In this document: positions 33,040 through 44,878 of the stretch, piece by piece
Layout: each line of letters begins with the position of its first letter
Position numbering within the stretch: the first letter of the stretch is position 1
Origin: Arachis hypogaea
Taxonomy: Eukaryota > Streptophyta > Magnoliopsida > Fabales > Fabaceae
NCBI RefSeq assembly: GCF_003086295.3
Contig: NC_092047.1
Coordinates: 66,007,475-66,071,474, forward strand
Direction: 5' to 3'
Length of the DNA stretch: 64,000 bases
The notes under the pieces: generated by a model
What the model was told of the DNA's origin: nothing
The model's input: the letters and a program-made list of their open reading frames with translations, nothing else
The model's database searches: none
Translations under genes and position numbers: made by a program

Positions 33040-34961
33040 ATCAAGGATAAAGACATTCTTGTTGAAGCTGATCCTGAACCTGAAAGGACTCTGAAGAGGA
33101 ATCTAAGAGAAGCTAAAGCACAACACTCTGGAGAGGACCTTACAGAAAATTTTGAAAAAGAAGCAGACATGGCAGCCAAACCCAACAATAATGCTAGAGA
33201 TGCAAGGAAGATGCTTGGTGACTTTACTGCACCAACTTTCAACTTCTATGGAAGAAATATCTCAATTCCTGCAATTGGAGCAAACAACTTTGAGCTTAAG
33301 CCTCAATTAGTTTCTCTAATGCAATAGAATTGCAAGTTTCATGGACTTCCATTGGAAGATCCTCATCAGTTCTTAGCTGAATTCTTACAAATCTGTGACA
33401 CTGTTAAGACCAATGGGATTAATCCCGAGGTCTACAGACTTCTGCTTTTCCCCTTTGCTGTAAGAGACAGAGCTAGGATATGGTTGGACTCACAACCTAA
33501 AGAAAGCCTGAACTCTTGGGAAAAGTTGGTCAATACTTTCTTGGCCAAATTCTTTCCACCTCAAAAGATGAGTAAGCTTAGAGTGGAAGTCCAAACCTTC
33601 AGACAGAAGGAAGGTGAATCCCTCTATGAAGCTTGGGAAAGATACAAGCAATTGATCAGAAGGTGTCATTCTGACATGCTTTCAGAATGGAGCATCTTAT
33701 GTATATTGTATGATGGTCTGTCTGAATTGTCCAAGATGTCATTGGACCACTCTGCTGGTGGATCTCTTCATCTGAAGAAAACACATGCAGAAGCCCAGGA
33801 ACTCATTGAAATGGTTGCAAATAACCAGTTCATGTATACTTCTGAAAGAAATCCTGTGAATAATGGGATGACTCAGAAGAAAGGAGTTCTTGAGATTGAT
33901 ACTCTGAATGCCATATTGGCTCAGAATAAAATATTGACTTAGTAAGTCAATATGATTTCTCAGAATCAGACTGGAATGCAAGCTGCATCCGGCAGTACTA
34001 AAGAAGCCTCCTCTGAAGGAGAAACTTATGACCCTGAGAATCCTGCAATGGAAGAGGTGAATTACATGGGAGAATCCTATGGAAACACCTATAATCCTTC
34101 ATGGAGAAATCATCCAAATCTCTCATGGAAGGATCAACAGAAACCTCAACAAGGCTTCAATAATAATAATTGTGGGAGAAATAGGTTTGGCAATAGCAAG
34201 CCTTTTTCATCATCTTCTCAGCAACAGACAGAGAATTCTAAGCAGAGCCTCTCTGACTTAGCAACCATAGTCTCTGATCTCTCTAAGACCACTCTCAGTT
34301 TCATGACTGAAACAAGGTCCTCCATAAAAAATTTGGAGGCACAAGTGGGTCAGCTGAGTAAAAGAGTTACTGAAATTCCTCCTAGTACTCTCCCAAGCAA
34401 TACAGAAGAGAATCCAAAGAGAGAGTGCAAGGCCATCAATATATCCAAAGTGGCCGAACCTATGGAGGAGGAAGAGGTAGTGATTTCCAGTAAGGAAGAC
34501 CTCAATGGATGTCCATTGACCGCTAAGGAGTTCCCTAATGAGGAACCAAAGGAATCAGAGGCTCATACAGAGACCACAGAGATTCTACTGAACTTACTGT
34601 TGCCATTCATGAGCTCTGATGAGTATTTTTCCTCTGAAGATGATGAAGATATTGTTGAAGAGTAAGTTGCTCAATATCTAGGAGCAATCATGAAGCTGAA
34701 TGCCAAGTTATTTGGTAATGAGACTTGGGAGGATGAACCTCCATTGCTTATCAATGAACTGAATACCTTGGTTCAACAGAAATTACCTCAGAAGAAACCG
34801 GATCCCGGAAGGTTCTTAATACCTTGTACCATAGCCATCATGACCTTTGAGAAGGCTCTGTGTGACCTGGGGTCAGGTATAAACCTCAGCCACTCTCTGT
34901 AATGGAGAAACTAGGGATCTTTGAGGTACAAGCTGCAATAATCTCACTAGAGATGGCTGAC
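33040..34961 (+). pseudogene. gag and start of protease of element X, broken by stop codons and truncated
   Basis: One frame carries the Ty3/gypsy gag core (about 33250-33900; RLLLFPFAVRDRARIWLDSQ, WEKLVNTFLAKFFPP, ESLYEAWERYKQLIRRC). It continues through a Ser/Gln/Asn-rich linker to a protease start (PGRFLIPCTIAIMTFEKALC, DLGSGIN) near 34870. In-frame stops lie at about 33325, at 33940-33945 (two adjacent) and at 34663, and the protease frame breaks at 34900. A B-type LTR then cuts it at 34962. It cannot be expressed as a polyprotein. Confidence 0.85.
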
Positions 34962-36352
34962 TGATAAACCACTATTTTATGGTTTATATTGTGTTTAATT
35001 GTGTGGTTTCATCATGATCTTTATCCACTTATTCATTAAATAAGCATGCATTTATAATTCCTTCCTAAAGTTATTGTATGATTGAAAACTTGCTTCCTAG
35101 GGACTTTAATTATGTATTTTATTTCTTCTTTATTCCATTCGATGCCGTGATCTGTGTGTTAAGTGTTTCAGGCTTTACAGGGCATGAATGAGTTGGAGAT
35201 TGGAGAGGAAGCTTGCAAAAATGGAAGGAACACAAGAAATTGAGGAGATGACCAGCGAGAAGTAACGCGGTCGCATGGATGACGCGACCGCGCGAAGAAG
35301 AGGAAATCGCAGTGACGCGGCCGCATGGATGACGCAACTGCGTGACATGCGCGATCTGCATAATCTGCAGAATTGCTGGGGGCGATTTCGGGCCCTATTT
35401 TGACCCGGTTTTTGGCCCAGAAAAGCAGACTAGAGCCAGAGAACATGCAGAAACCAACAACAACATTCATTCCGCATAGTTTTAGTTTTTAGATCTAGTT
35501 TTCCTCTCCTCTAGGTTTTCTTTCTACACATTCATAGTTTTTAGGATTTGTTATGTTCATTGTTTTTGCATTGGGATATTGAGAAGAGTTATTGCCTCAT
35601 CAAGACTTCGACACTCTAGTTCGTTTTCTTTACTTGTCTCTTACTCTTTCATGTTCCTTAATTTACTTAATTTTACTGTTTGATTATTTTAGCATTTATT
35701 AATACAAGAATCACTTTTATTTTTGATTGATCTTTTGATCATTATTTATGATGTCTTTCTTTAATTCCTTTTCTTATGTTATGAATTTCACATTTACAAT
35801 GAGCGAGTAGTCCCCTAACTTGATGGGGAGTTGATTGAAAGAAACCCTTGAAGTTGGGATGCTCAAGAGAGAGATTGTAGTTGGGTTTATTGTTAGATTG
35901 CTCTCTAGTCACTAACACCAATCCTCCCCAGAGCGGATTGGAACTTGTGGATAGAAATATCATTCCAACTTGTTTAACTTTCCCTTACTTAGTGAGGGAC
36001 AACTAAACAGAATAATCCCCAATTATCAATTAATCTTGAGAGTACTGCAACAAGAATAGGGCTTCCAACTAATCAACTCCCAATCAAGGCTTTTATTTAA
36101 ATTTATATAAATTCTCTAATTTAATTTTCTGCCATTCAACTCAAACCTTTTTGAAAACATCTGATTAATAAAATAGCACACTTTTCTGCAACTCGTTGGG
36201 AGACGACCCGGGACTCATACTCCCAGTATTTTGATTTTAATTTCTGTGACACCCTTTTTAAATTGATAAAGCGGATTTTTGGTTGGTTGAGAACTATACT
36301 TGCAACGCATATTTTATAATCATTCTTAACTCGCCAATTTCCGCCCGCATCA
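34962..36352 (+). mobile_element. B-type LTR inserted in element X
   Basis: The 1391-bp LTR starts TGATAAACCACTATTTTATG and ends CGCCCGCATCA, and is followed by a primer-binding site. It holds GACGCGGCCGC/ACGCGACCGCG palindromes at 35260-35345. It interrupts the protease of element X. Only a fragment of internal DNA follows, so the rest of this B element has been deleted. Confidence 0.88.
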
Positions 36353-36357
36353 ATTTC

Positions 36358-36375
36358 TGGCGCCGTTGCCGGGGA
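36358..36375 (+). other. primer-binding site of the B-type element (tRNA-Asp type)
   Basis: TGGCGCCGTTGCCGGGGA follows the LTR by five bases and is a perfect complement to the 3' end of plant tRNA-Asp. Confidence 0.8.
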
Positions 36376-36414
36376 GTTGCAATAGAGTGCTAAAGTTATT
36401 AATTAAGTTCCAAC

Positions 36415-36843
36415 ATGGAGTAACTAAGAGTGGAGCACCAAGAGCACTCCATCATCCTCCATGAAATCAGAGAGGACCAAAAGGCCATGAGAGAGGAGCA
36501 ACAAAGGCAAAGAAGAGACATAGAGGAGCTCAAGAACTCCATTGGTTCTTCAAGAGGAAGAAGAAGCCACCATCACTAAGGTGGACCCGTTAATCTCCTT
36601 GTTTATTTTCTTTTTTATTTTCAGTTTTTATGCTTTATGTTTTGACTATGTTTGTGTCTTCATTACATGATCATTAGTGTTTAGTGTCTATGTCTTAAAG
36701 CTATGAATGTTCCATGAATCTTTCACCTTTCTTAAATGAAAAATGTTTTCTGAAAAAAAAAGTACATGAATTTCAAATTCTATCTTGAAAATAGTTTAAT
36801 TATTTTGATGTGGTGGCAATAATTTTTGTTTTCTGAATGAATG
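36415..36843 (+). pseudogene. 3' end of an A-type internal region, remnant of its short 3' ORF
   Basis: Frames here encode EHHSIILHEIREDQKAMREEQQ and EELKNSIGSSRGRRSHHH-like stretches, Glu/Arg/Gln-rich and helical. They are homologous to a minus-strand copy at 56226-56500. The DNA continues to an LTR at 36844, so it should be the 3' internal end of element X after deletion of its pol region. Stops and a small deletion break the frame. Confidence 0.5.
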
Positions 36844-38389
36844 TGATGAGAGGATAATTTATACGCTTTTTGGCATTGTTTTTAGTATGTTTTTAGTATA
36901 TTTTAGTTAGTTTTTATTATGTTTTTACTAGTTTTTATTCAAAAATCACGTTTTTGGACTTTACTATGAGTTTGTGTATTTTTCTGGGATTTCAGGTATT
37001 TTCTGGCTGAAATTGAGGGACCTGAGCAAAAATCTGTTTCAGAGGCTGAAGAAGGACTGCAGATGCTGTTGGATTCTGACCATCCTGCACTCGAAATGGA
37101 TTTTCTCGAGCTACAGAACCCCAATTGGTACGCTCTCAATTGCGTTGGAAAGTAGACATTCTGGACTTTCCAGCAATATATAATACTCCATACTTTGCCC
37201 GAGTTTTGATGACGCAAACTGGCGTTTGAACGCCAACTTTCTACCCTATTCTGGCGTTAAACGCCAGAACTGGTACAAAAGCTGGAGTTAAACGCCCAAA
37301 CTGGCACAAAAGCTGGTGTTTAACTCCAAGAAAAGTCTCTACATGTGAAAACTTCAATGCTAAGCCCAAGCACACACCAAGTGGGCCTCGAAAGTGGATT
37401 TCTACACTAACTATTCTAGCTTACTCATTTTCTGTAACCCTAGGTCACTAGTTCATTATAAAACCACTTTTAGAGATTCATTTTGTACCTCATGACAATT
37501 TATACTCGAACTTTTATCTTCTACAACATGAGTCTCTAAACCCCATGGTTGGGGGTGAGGAGCTCTGCTGTGTTTTGATGAATTAATGCAATTACTACTG
37601 TTTTCCATTCAATCACGCTTGTTTCTCTTCTAAGATATTCACTCGCACTTCAACTTGATGAATGTGATAATCCGTGATACTCATCACCATTCTCAACCTA
37701 TGAACGCGTGCCTAACAACCACCTCCATTCTACCTTAGATTGAGTGCATATCTCTTAGCCTCCTGATTCAGATCAGAGTCTTCGTGGTATAGGCTAGAAT
37801 TATTGGCAGCCATTCTTGAGATCTGGAAAGTCTAAACCTTGTCTGTGGTATTCTGAGTAGGATCTGGGAAGGGATGACTGTGACGAACTTCAAACTCGCG
37901 AGTGCTGGGCGTAGTGACAGACGCAAAAGGATCAATGGATCCTATTCCAATATGAGTGAGAACCGACAGATGATTAGCCGTGCGGTGACAGCGCTTTTGG
38001 ACCATTTTCACTGAGAGGATGGATGGTAGCCATTGACAACGGTGATCCACCAACATACAGCTTGCCATGGAAGGAGCCTTGCATGCGTGAAGAAGAAGAC
38101 AGTAAGAAAGCAGAGATTCAGAAGACAAAGCAACTCCAAAACCTCAATCTGTTCTCCATTACTGAATCACAAGTACCCTTTATTTCATGTTGTTTATTTT
38201 TCATAAATACAATCACTCTCATCATTAATCTCCTGACTAAGATTTACAAAATAGCCATAGCTTGCTTCAAGCCGACAATTTCCGTGGGATCGACCTTTAC
38301 TCACGTAAGGTATTACTTGGACGACCCAGTGCACTTGCTGGTTAGTTGTGCGGAATTGTGAAAAGTGTGAATCATAATTTCATGCACCA
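36844..38389 (+). mobile_element. A-type LTR shared between X (3') and Y (5')
   Basis: The 1546-bp LTR starts TGATGAGAGGATAATTTATA and ends TTTCATGCACCA. On its left is A-type 3' internal DNA, and on its right a primer-binding site and gag. It therefore serves as the 3' LTR of the left remnant and the 5' LTR of element Y, as expected after recombination between tandem copies. Palindromes GGCGTTTGAACGCC, GGCGTTAAACGCC lie at 37218-37330. Confidence 0.85.
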
Positions 38390-38395
38390 AGTTTT

Positions 38396-38413
38396 TGGCG
38401 CCATTGCTGGGGA
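38396..38413 (+). other. primer-binding site of element Y (tRNA-Asp type)
   Basis: TGGCGCCATTGCTGGGGA, complementary to tRNA-Asp with two transition-type mismatches, sits six bases after the LTR. Confidence 0.7.
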
Positions 38414-39240
38414 TTGTTGAGTTTAAACAACTGACGGTTTATTTTGTTGCTTAGATTAGGAATAATTTATCTTTGTTGGTTTAGAGTCACTAAATTTGAG
38501 TCTTTTATTTGAGTTCAGTTTTATATTTTAAGTTTGGTGTCAATTACATGTTTTTATTTTTCTTTCAATTTTTTTTCAAATTACATGTTCTTAGTTCTTC
38601 ATTGATCTTCAAGTTGTTCTTGTTTATTTTCCTTGTTTGATCTTTAGTCTTTCTTGTTTTGTGTCTTTCCTTGTTTTTCTTGTGCATTTTCGAATTATTA
38701 GTGTCCAAAATATAAAAATTTTTATGTTTGGTGTGCTGTGTGTCCTTATTTTCTTAAAAATTTTCAAAATTTGTTCTTGGTATTCATCTTGACATTCAAA
38801 ATTTTCCTGTTTGTTTTCTTTGTTTTGATCTAAAAAAGTTCTAAGTTTGGTGTCTTTTTATTATTTTTCTCTTTCTTCATTAAATTCAAAATATATTTTC
38901 CCTTTATTTTAATTAAATTTTCGATTTTTTACTTTTAAAAAAATTCATATTCTTATTTTTTTTTATCTATCTTATCTTAGTCTTAAGTTTTAAAATCATA
39001 TCTTTAATTTTAAAACATATCTTTTTCAAAACTCCCTAACCACTTTCTCTCTCTTCAATTTTCGAAAATCATATCCAAGGTTTTTCAAATTTTCTTAATT
39101 AATCAATTATTTTAGTTTTCGAAACTTTTATTTTATTTTCTATTTATTTTATTTTATTTTATTCGGTTGCTTTTAATTAAATAAAATAAAAATAAAAATA
39201 TAATTTATTTGCAATTCATATCAATTTCCTTTTCTCCATC
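38414..39240 (+). other. AT-rich leader of element Y
   Basis: The leader is T-rich, non-coding DNA like that of element X. AAGTTTGGTGTC-type words occur at 38529 and 38842. It ends just before the gag ATG. Confidence 0.7.
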
Positions 39241-41980
39241 ATGGACATAAGTGGAAATGAACAGTCCAGAAGGACTCTGGGGTCATATGCTAACCCCATT
39301 ACAGCTGCATATGGGAGTAGCATCTGTATACCACCCATCAAAGTAAGCAGTTTTGAGCTAAATCCTCAGCTCATCATCATGGTGCAGCAAAATTGTCAGT
39401 ATTCCGGTCTTCCACAGGAAGAACTTACTGAGTTTCTGGCACAGTTCTTACAAATTGCTGACATAGTATGTGATAAAGAAGTGGATCAAAATGTCTACAG
39501 ATTATTACTATTTCCATTTGCTGTAAAAGATCAAGCTAAGAGGTGGTTAAATAACCAAACCATAGCAAGCATAAAGACATGGAAACAGTTATCAGACAAA
39601 TTCCTGAATCAATTTTACCCTCCAAAAAGGATGACACAGCTAAGGCTGGACATCCAAGGCTTTAAACAAGCGGATCATGAATCCCTTTACAACGCCTGGG
39701 AGAGGTACAGAGGGATGCTAATGAAATGCCCCTCTGAAATGTTTTCAGAGTGGGTACAGTTAGACATCTTCTACTATGGGCTTACAGAAAAAGCTCAAAT
39801 GTCTCTAGACTACTCAGCTGGTGGATCTATACACATGAAAAAAATGATTGAGGAGGCTCAAGAACTCATAGATACGGTTGCTAGGAATCAACATCTGTAC
39901 TCAAGTAGTGAGTCCTCGATAAAAGAAGAGGCTAGGGCAGTCACTACTGATCCTAATCCTCAAGAACAGATTATTGAACTTAATCAGCAATTGCTCCTTA
40001 TGACAAAATGGTGCACAAAATTGTGATGTCCAGGCTCGAACAATCCCTGGTAATGGCTCCAAAGCTTGGTGCTTTGATATTAATTCATAATTGTCACAAC
40101 TTCGATACAACTAACCAGCAAGTGCACTGGGTCGTCCAAGTAATACCTTACGTGAGTAAGGGTCGAATCCCACGGAGATTGTTGGTATGAAGCAAGCTAT
40201 GGTCACCTTGTAAATCTCAGTCAGGCAAATATAAAGTGATAATGGTGTTTTCGAGTATTATATAATAAAATAGGGATAGAGATACTTATGTAAATCATTG
40301 GTAGGAATTTCAGATAAGCGAATGGAGATGCTTTTCATTCCTCTGAACCTCTGCTTTCCTGCTATCTTCATCCAATCAGTCTTACTCCTTTCCATGGCTG
40401 GCTTTATGTGATACATCACCATTGTCAACGGCTACTTTCGGTCATCTCACGGGAAAATGATCCAATGCCCTGTCACGGCACGGCTAATCGTCTGGAGGCA
40501 TCACCCTTGTCAATGGCTTCATCTTATCCTCTCAGTGAATAATATGCTCACGCACCCTGTCACGGCACGGCTATTCATCTGTCGGTTCTCGATCATGCTG
40601 GAATAGGATTTACTATCCTTTTGCGTCTGTCACTAACGCCCTGCAATCGCGAGTTAGGAGCTCGTCACAGTCATTCAATCATTGAATCCTACTCGGAATA
40701 CCACAGACAAGGTTTAGACCTTCCGAATTCTCTTGAATGCCGCCATCATTCTAGCTTACGCCACGAAGATTCTGGTTAGGAGATCTAAGAGATATTCATT
40801 CTAGCTTAATTCATGTAGAACGGAAGTGGTTGTCAGGCACGCGTTCATAAGGGAGAAGGATGATGAGCGTCACACATAATCATCACCTTCATCACGTTCT
40901 TGGGTGCGAATGGATATCTTAGAAGCGAAATAAGATGAATTGAATAGAAAACAGTAGTACTTTGCATTAATCTTTGAGGAACAGCAGAGCTCCACACCTT
41001 AATCTATGGAGTGTAGAAACTCTACCGTCGAAAATACATAAGTGATAGGTCCAGGCATGGCCGTGTGGCCAGCCCCCATGATCTAAGAACAATGCGTTCA
41101 AAGATGATCCTAAGATCCTAAGCTGATCAAAAGATGGTCAAAAAGACTAGTAAAAGGTCCTATTTATAATAAACTAGTCACTAGGGTTTACATGAGTAAG
41201 TAATTGATGCATAAATCCACTTCCTGGGCCCACTTGGTGTGTATTTGGGCTGAGCTTAAGTGTAGCACGTGCAGAGGCCATTTGTGGAGTGGAACGCCAG
41301 TTTCTGTGCCAGTTTGGGCGTTCAACTCTGGTTTTGGATCCTTTTCTGGCGCTGGACGCCAGAATTGGGCAGAAGGCTGGCGTTGAACGCCAGTTTACGT
41401 CGTCAATTCTTGGCCAAAGTATGGACTATTATATATTGCTGGAAAGCCCTGGATGTCTACTTTCCAACGCAATTGGAAGCGCGCCATTTCAAGTTCTGTA
41501 GCTCCGGAAAATCCATTTTGAGTGCAGGGAGGTCAGAATCCAACAGCATCAGCAGTCCTTTTTCAACCTCTGAATCTGATTTCTGCTCAAGTCCCTCAAT
41601 TTCAGCCAGAAAATACCTGAAATCACAGAAAAACACACAATCTCATAGTAAAGTCCAGAAATGTGAATTTAACATAAAAACTAATGAAAACGTCCCTAAA
41701 AGTAACTAGATCCTACTAAAAGCATACTAAAAACAATGCCAAAAAGCGTATAAATTATCCGCTCATCACAAAACAATTAGCAGAATTTAAAGAGATGCTC
41801 CAAGACACTAAAAATGCTAACAAGAATGTGAAAGCACAATTGAATCAGACAAGACAGCAGCTATCTAAACAGATAATAGAAGAATGCCAAGCTGTTCAAC
41901 TAAGGAGCGGGAAGACATTGAATAATTTAGCTCAAAGTAGCAGAAAGGCAAGAAAGGAACAACTGATAGAGGATGACTAA
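39241..41980 (+). pseudogene. gag of element Y, interrupted by a reverse solo LTR
   Basis: The frame 39241-40008 and its continuation 41774-41980 join perfectly if the solo LTR at 40009-41768 and one copy of its CAAAA duplication are left out. The core (RLLLFPFAVKDQAKRWLNNQ, FLNQFYPPKRMTQLRLDIQG, SLYNAWERYRGMLMKCP) is Ty3/gypsy capsid. The C-terminal part is Gln/Lys-rich and ends VQLRSGKTL, the usual lead into the gag-protease linker. A TAA at 41978 ends the frame early. The capsid would have packaged element RNA in the cytoplasm. Confidence 0.85.
40009..41768 (-). mobile_element. A-type solo LTR inside gag, reverse orientation, perfect target duplication
   Basis: The 1760-bp LTR reads on the minus strand from TGATGAGCGGATAATTTATA (41768) to TTTTGTGCACCA (40009). 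CAAAA flanks it at 40004-40008 and 41769-41773. Like the solo LTR at 8438, its 3' end includes a degenerate LTR-end-plus-primer-site sequence before the final GTGCACCA. Palindromes lie at 41285-41400. Confidence 0.93.
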
Positions 41981-43130
41981 ACCACTGCCCAAATTCCCTC
42001 TGAGGACAGCAAGAGCTCAGAGAGGAATAATTCTGGCGTTCAAACACCAGAAAAGGGTGAAAGATTGGCATCAAACGCCCAGTGGATGCCCACTTCTAGC
42101 GTTCAAATGCCAGAAAAGGGAGAAAAGTTGGCGTTAAATGCCCATTCCTTGCCCAGTTCTGGCGTTCAAACGCCAGAAAAGGGTGGGAAGCTGGCGTTAA
42201 ACGCCCATCCAGCACCCAATTCTGGCGTTCAAATGCCAATGAGGGATCAGACACCTACAATTGCTGATAGTAACCCCTCTAAGAAGGCTTCTCCAACCAC
42301 CTCTGTAGGGAATAAACCTGCAGCAACTAAGGTTGAAGAATATAAAGCCAAGATGCCTTATCCTCAGAAACTCTGCCAAGCGAAATAGGATAAACAATTT
42401 GTCCGCTTTGCAGACTATCTTAGGACTCTTGAAATAAAGATCCCGTTTGTAGAGGCACTTGAACAAATACCCTCTTATGCTAAGTTCATGAAAGAGATCT
42501 TAAGTCATAAGACGGATTGGAGAGAAACTGAAAAAGTTTTTCTCACTGAAGAATGCAGTGCAGTCATTCTGAAAAGCTTACCAGAGCAGCTTAAAGATCC
42601 AGGAAGCTTTATGATACCATGCACATTAGAGGGTGCTTGTGCCAAGACAACTCTATGTGACCTTGGAGCAAGTATCAACCTAATACTTGCATCCACTATC
42701 AGAAAGCTTGGCTTGACTGAAGAAGTCAAACGAACCCGGATATGTCTTCAACTTGCTGATGGCTCCATTAAATATCCATCAGGCATAATTGAGGACATGA
42801 TTGTCAAGGTTGGGCCATTTGCCTTTCCCACTGACTTTGTAGTGCTGGAAATGGAGGAACACAAGAGTGCAACTCTCATTCTAGGAAGACCTTTTCTAGC
42901 AACTGAACGAACTCTTATTGATGTACAAAAAGGGGAAGTGACCCTGAGAGTCAATGAGGATGAGTTCAAGTTAAATGTTGTCAAAGCTATGCAGCATCCA
43001 GACACATCAAATGACTGCATGAGCGCTGATATTATTGACTCTTTGGTAGAAGAGATCAATATGACTGAGTCTCGAATCAGAGCTAGAGGACATCTTTAAG
43101 GATGTTCAGCCTGATCTGGAGGAACCAGAG
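41981..43130 (+). pseudogene. gag-protease linker and aspartic protease of element Y, with stops
   Basis: The same frame continues past the TAA at 41978 with a repeated segment (SSGVQTPEKGGKLALNAH-like, 42020-42240). It meets a TAG at 42386 and then opens into the protease (42488-43099): PGSFMIPCTLEG, active-site DLGASINL, ADGSIKYPSGIIEDMIVKVG, ATLILGRPFLAT. Ty3/gypsy proteases cut the polyprotein as aspartic dimers. A one-base shift near 43073 moves the frame before the RT. Unusually, the linker repeats are coding copies of the GGCGTTNAACGCC palindrome. Confidence 0.85.
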
Positions 43131-44553
43131 AGAACAGAAGAACCTCTGAAAACTCCTCAGGAAGAGGATAAGCCTCCTAAACCCGAGCTCAAACTACTAC
43201 CACCATCCCTGAAATATGTATTTCTGGGAGAAGGTGACACTTTTCCGGTGATCATAAGCTCTGCTTTAAATCCACAGGAAGAGTAAGCACTAATTCAGGT
43301 GCTAAGAACACACAAGACAGCTCTTGGGTGGTCCATAAGTGATCTTAAGGGCATTAGCCCAGCAAGATGCATGCACAAGATCCTATTGGAGGATGATGCT
43401 AAGCTAGTGGTTTAACCACAGAGGCGGCTAAATCCAGCCATGAAGGAGGTGGTGCAGAAAGAGGTCACTAAGTTACTAGAGGCTGGGATTATTTATCCTA
43501 TTTCTGATAGCCCCTGGGTGAGCCCTGTCCATGTTGTCCCCAAGAAGGGAGGCATGACAGTGGTTCATAATGAAAAGAATGAACTGGTTCCTACAAGAAC
43601 AGTTACAGGGTGGCGTATGTGTATTGACTACAGAAGGCTCAATACAGCCACCAGAAAGGATCATTTTCCTTTACCATTCATAGACCAGATGCTAGAGAGA
43701 CTAACAGGTCACGAATACTACTGCTTTTTGGATGGCTATTCAGGTTACAACCAAATTGCAGTAGATCCTCAAGACCAAGAGAAAACAGCATTCACATGTC
43801 CATCTGGAGTATTTGCCTACAGGAGGATGCCATTTGGTCTGTGTAATACACCTGCAACCTTTCAGAGGTGCATGCTATCTATTTTCTCTGACATGATAGA
43901 GAAATTTCTGGAAGTCTTCATGGATGACTTCTCAGTATTTGGAGACTCATTCGGCTCCTGTCTTGACCATCTAGCACTTGTTCTGAAAAGGTGCCAAGAG
44001 ACTAACCTAGTTTTAAACTGGGAAAAATGTCACTTTATGGTGATTGAAGGAATTGTCCTTGGGCACAAAATTTCGAACAAGGGAATAGAGGTGGATCAAG
44101 CTAAGGTAGAGGTAATTGAAAACCTACCAGCACCTGCCAATGTTAAGGCAATCAGAAGCTTTCTGGGGCATGCAGGATTCTACAGGAGGTTTATAAAGGA
44201 TTTTTCAAAAATTGCAAAACCTCTGAGTAATCTACTAGCTGCTGACACACCATTTGTCTTTGACACAGGGTGTTTGCAGGCCTTTGAGATTCTGAAGGCT
44301 AAGTTGGTCATGACACCTGTCAATTCTGCACCAGACTGGACATTACCATTCGAATTAATGTGTGATGCCAGTGACTATGCTATTGGTGCAGTATTGGGAC
44401 AGAGGCATGACAAGCTTTTACACGTCATTTACTATGCCAGCCGTGTTTTAAATGATATGCAAAAAAATTACACAACCACAGAAAAAGAGTTGCTTGCAGT
44501 GGTTTATGCCATTGACAAGTTTAGATCCTATTTAGTAGGTTCAAAAGTGATTG
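43131..44553 (+). pseudogene. reverse transcriptase and partial RNase H of element Y
   Basis: From 43440 a 371-codon stretch holds RT motifs LLEAGIIYPISDSPWVSPV, GWRMCIDYRRLN, CFLDGYSGYNQI, MPFGLCNTPATFQ and the catalytic FMDD (codons 160-163), then GHKISNKGIEVD. The RNase H domain begins with CDAS (D309) and TEKELLAVV. Stops at about 43285 and 43413 separate it from the protease. RNase H is cut at SYLVGSKVI (44553), where unrelated DNA begins. In life it would copy element RNA into cDNA in cytoplasmic particles. Confidence 0.9.
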
Positions 44554-44878
44554 CAAACGTGTGCCTTATTATTGGTTATTGTAAATATTTTATTTTTGCT
44601 TATTTATTTGTTTTTATTTTTGCTTTTTCTTAAGTTAAGAGGTTATTGGTTTTTATTTTATCTTATCTTATTTCAAAAATCAATTTTCAAAATTCAAATT
44701 TAAAAATTTTCAAAAATTCAAATTTAAAAATTTTCAAATTTCAAATTTCAAAAATTCAAAATTCAAATTTTTTTTTTAAATTCAAAATTTCAAAAATTTA
44801 ATTTTCAAATTCAAAATTTAATTAACCTTTTAATTTAAATTAGTTTTTATTTTTGTTTTTCATTTTTATTTTGCTACT
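44554..44878 (+). other. AT-rich internal leader of the C-type element, left end deleted
   Basis: The DNA is made almost wholly of AAATTCAAAATTTTCA words. It has no LTR or primer site, so the 5' LTR of the C-type element is missing and its leader is joined directly to the RNase H of element Y. Confidence 0.55.
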
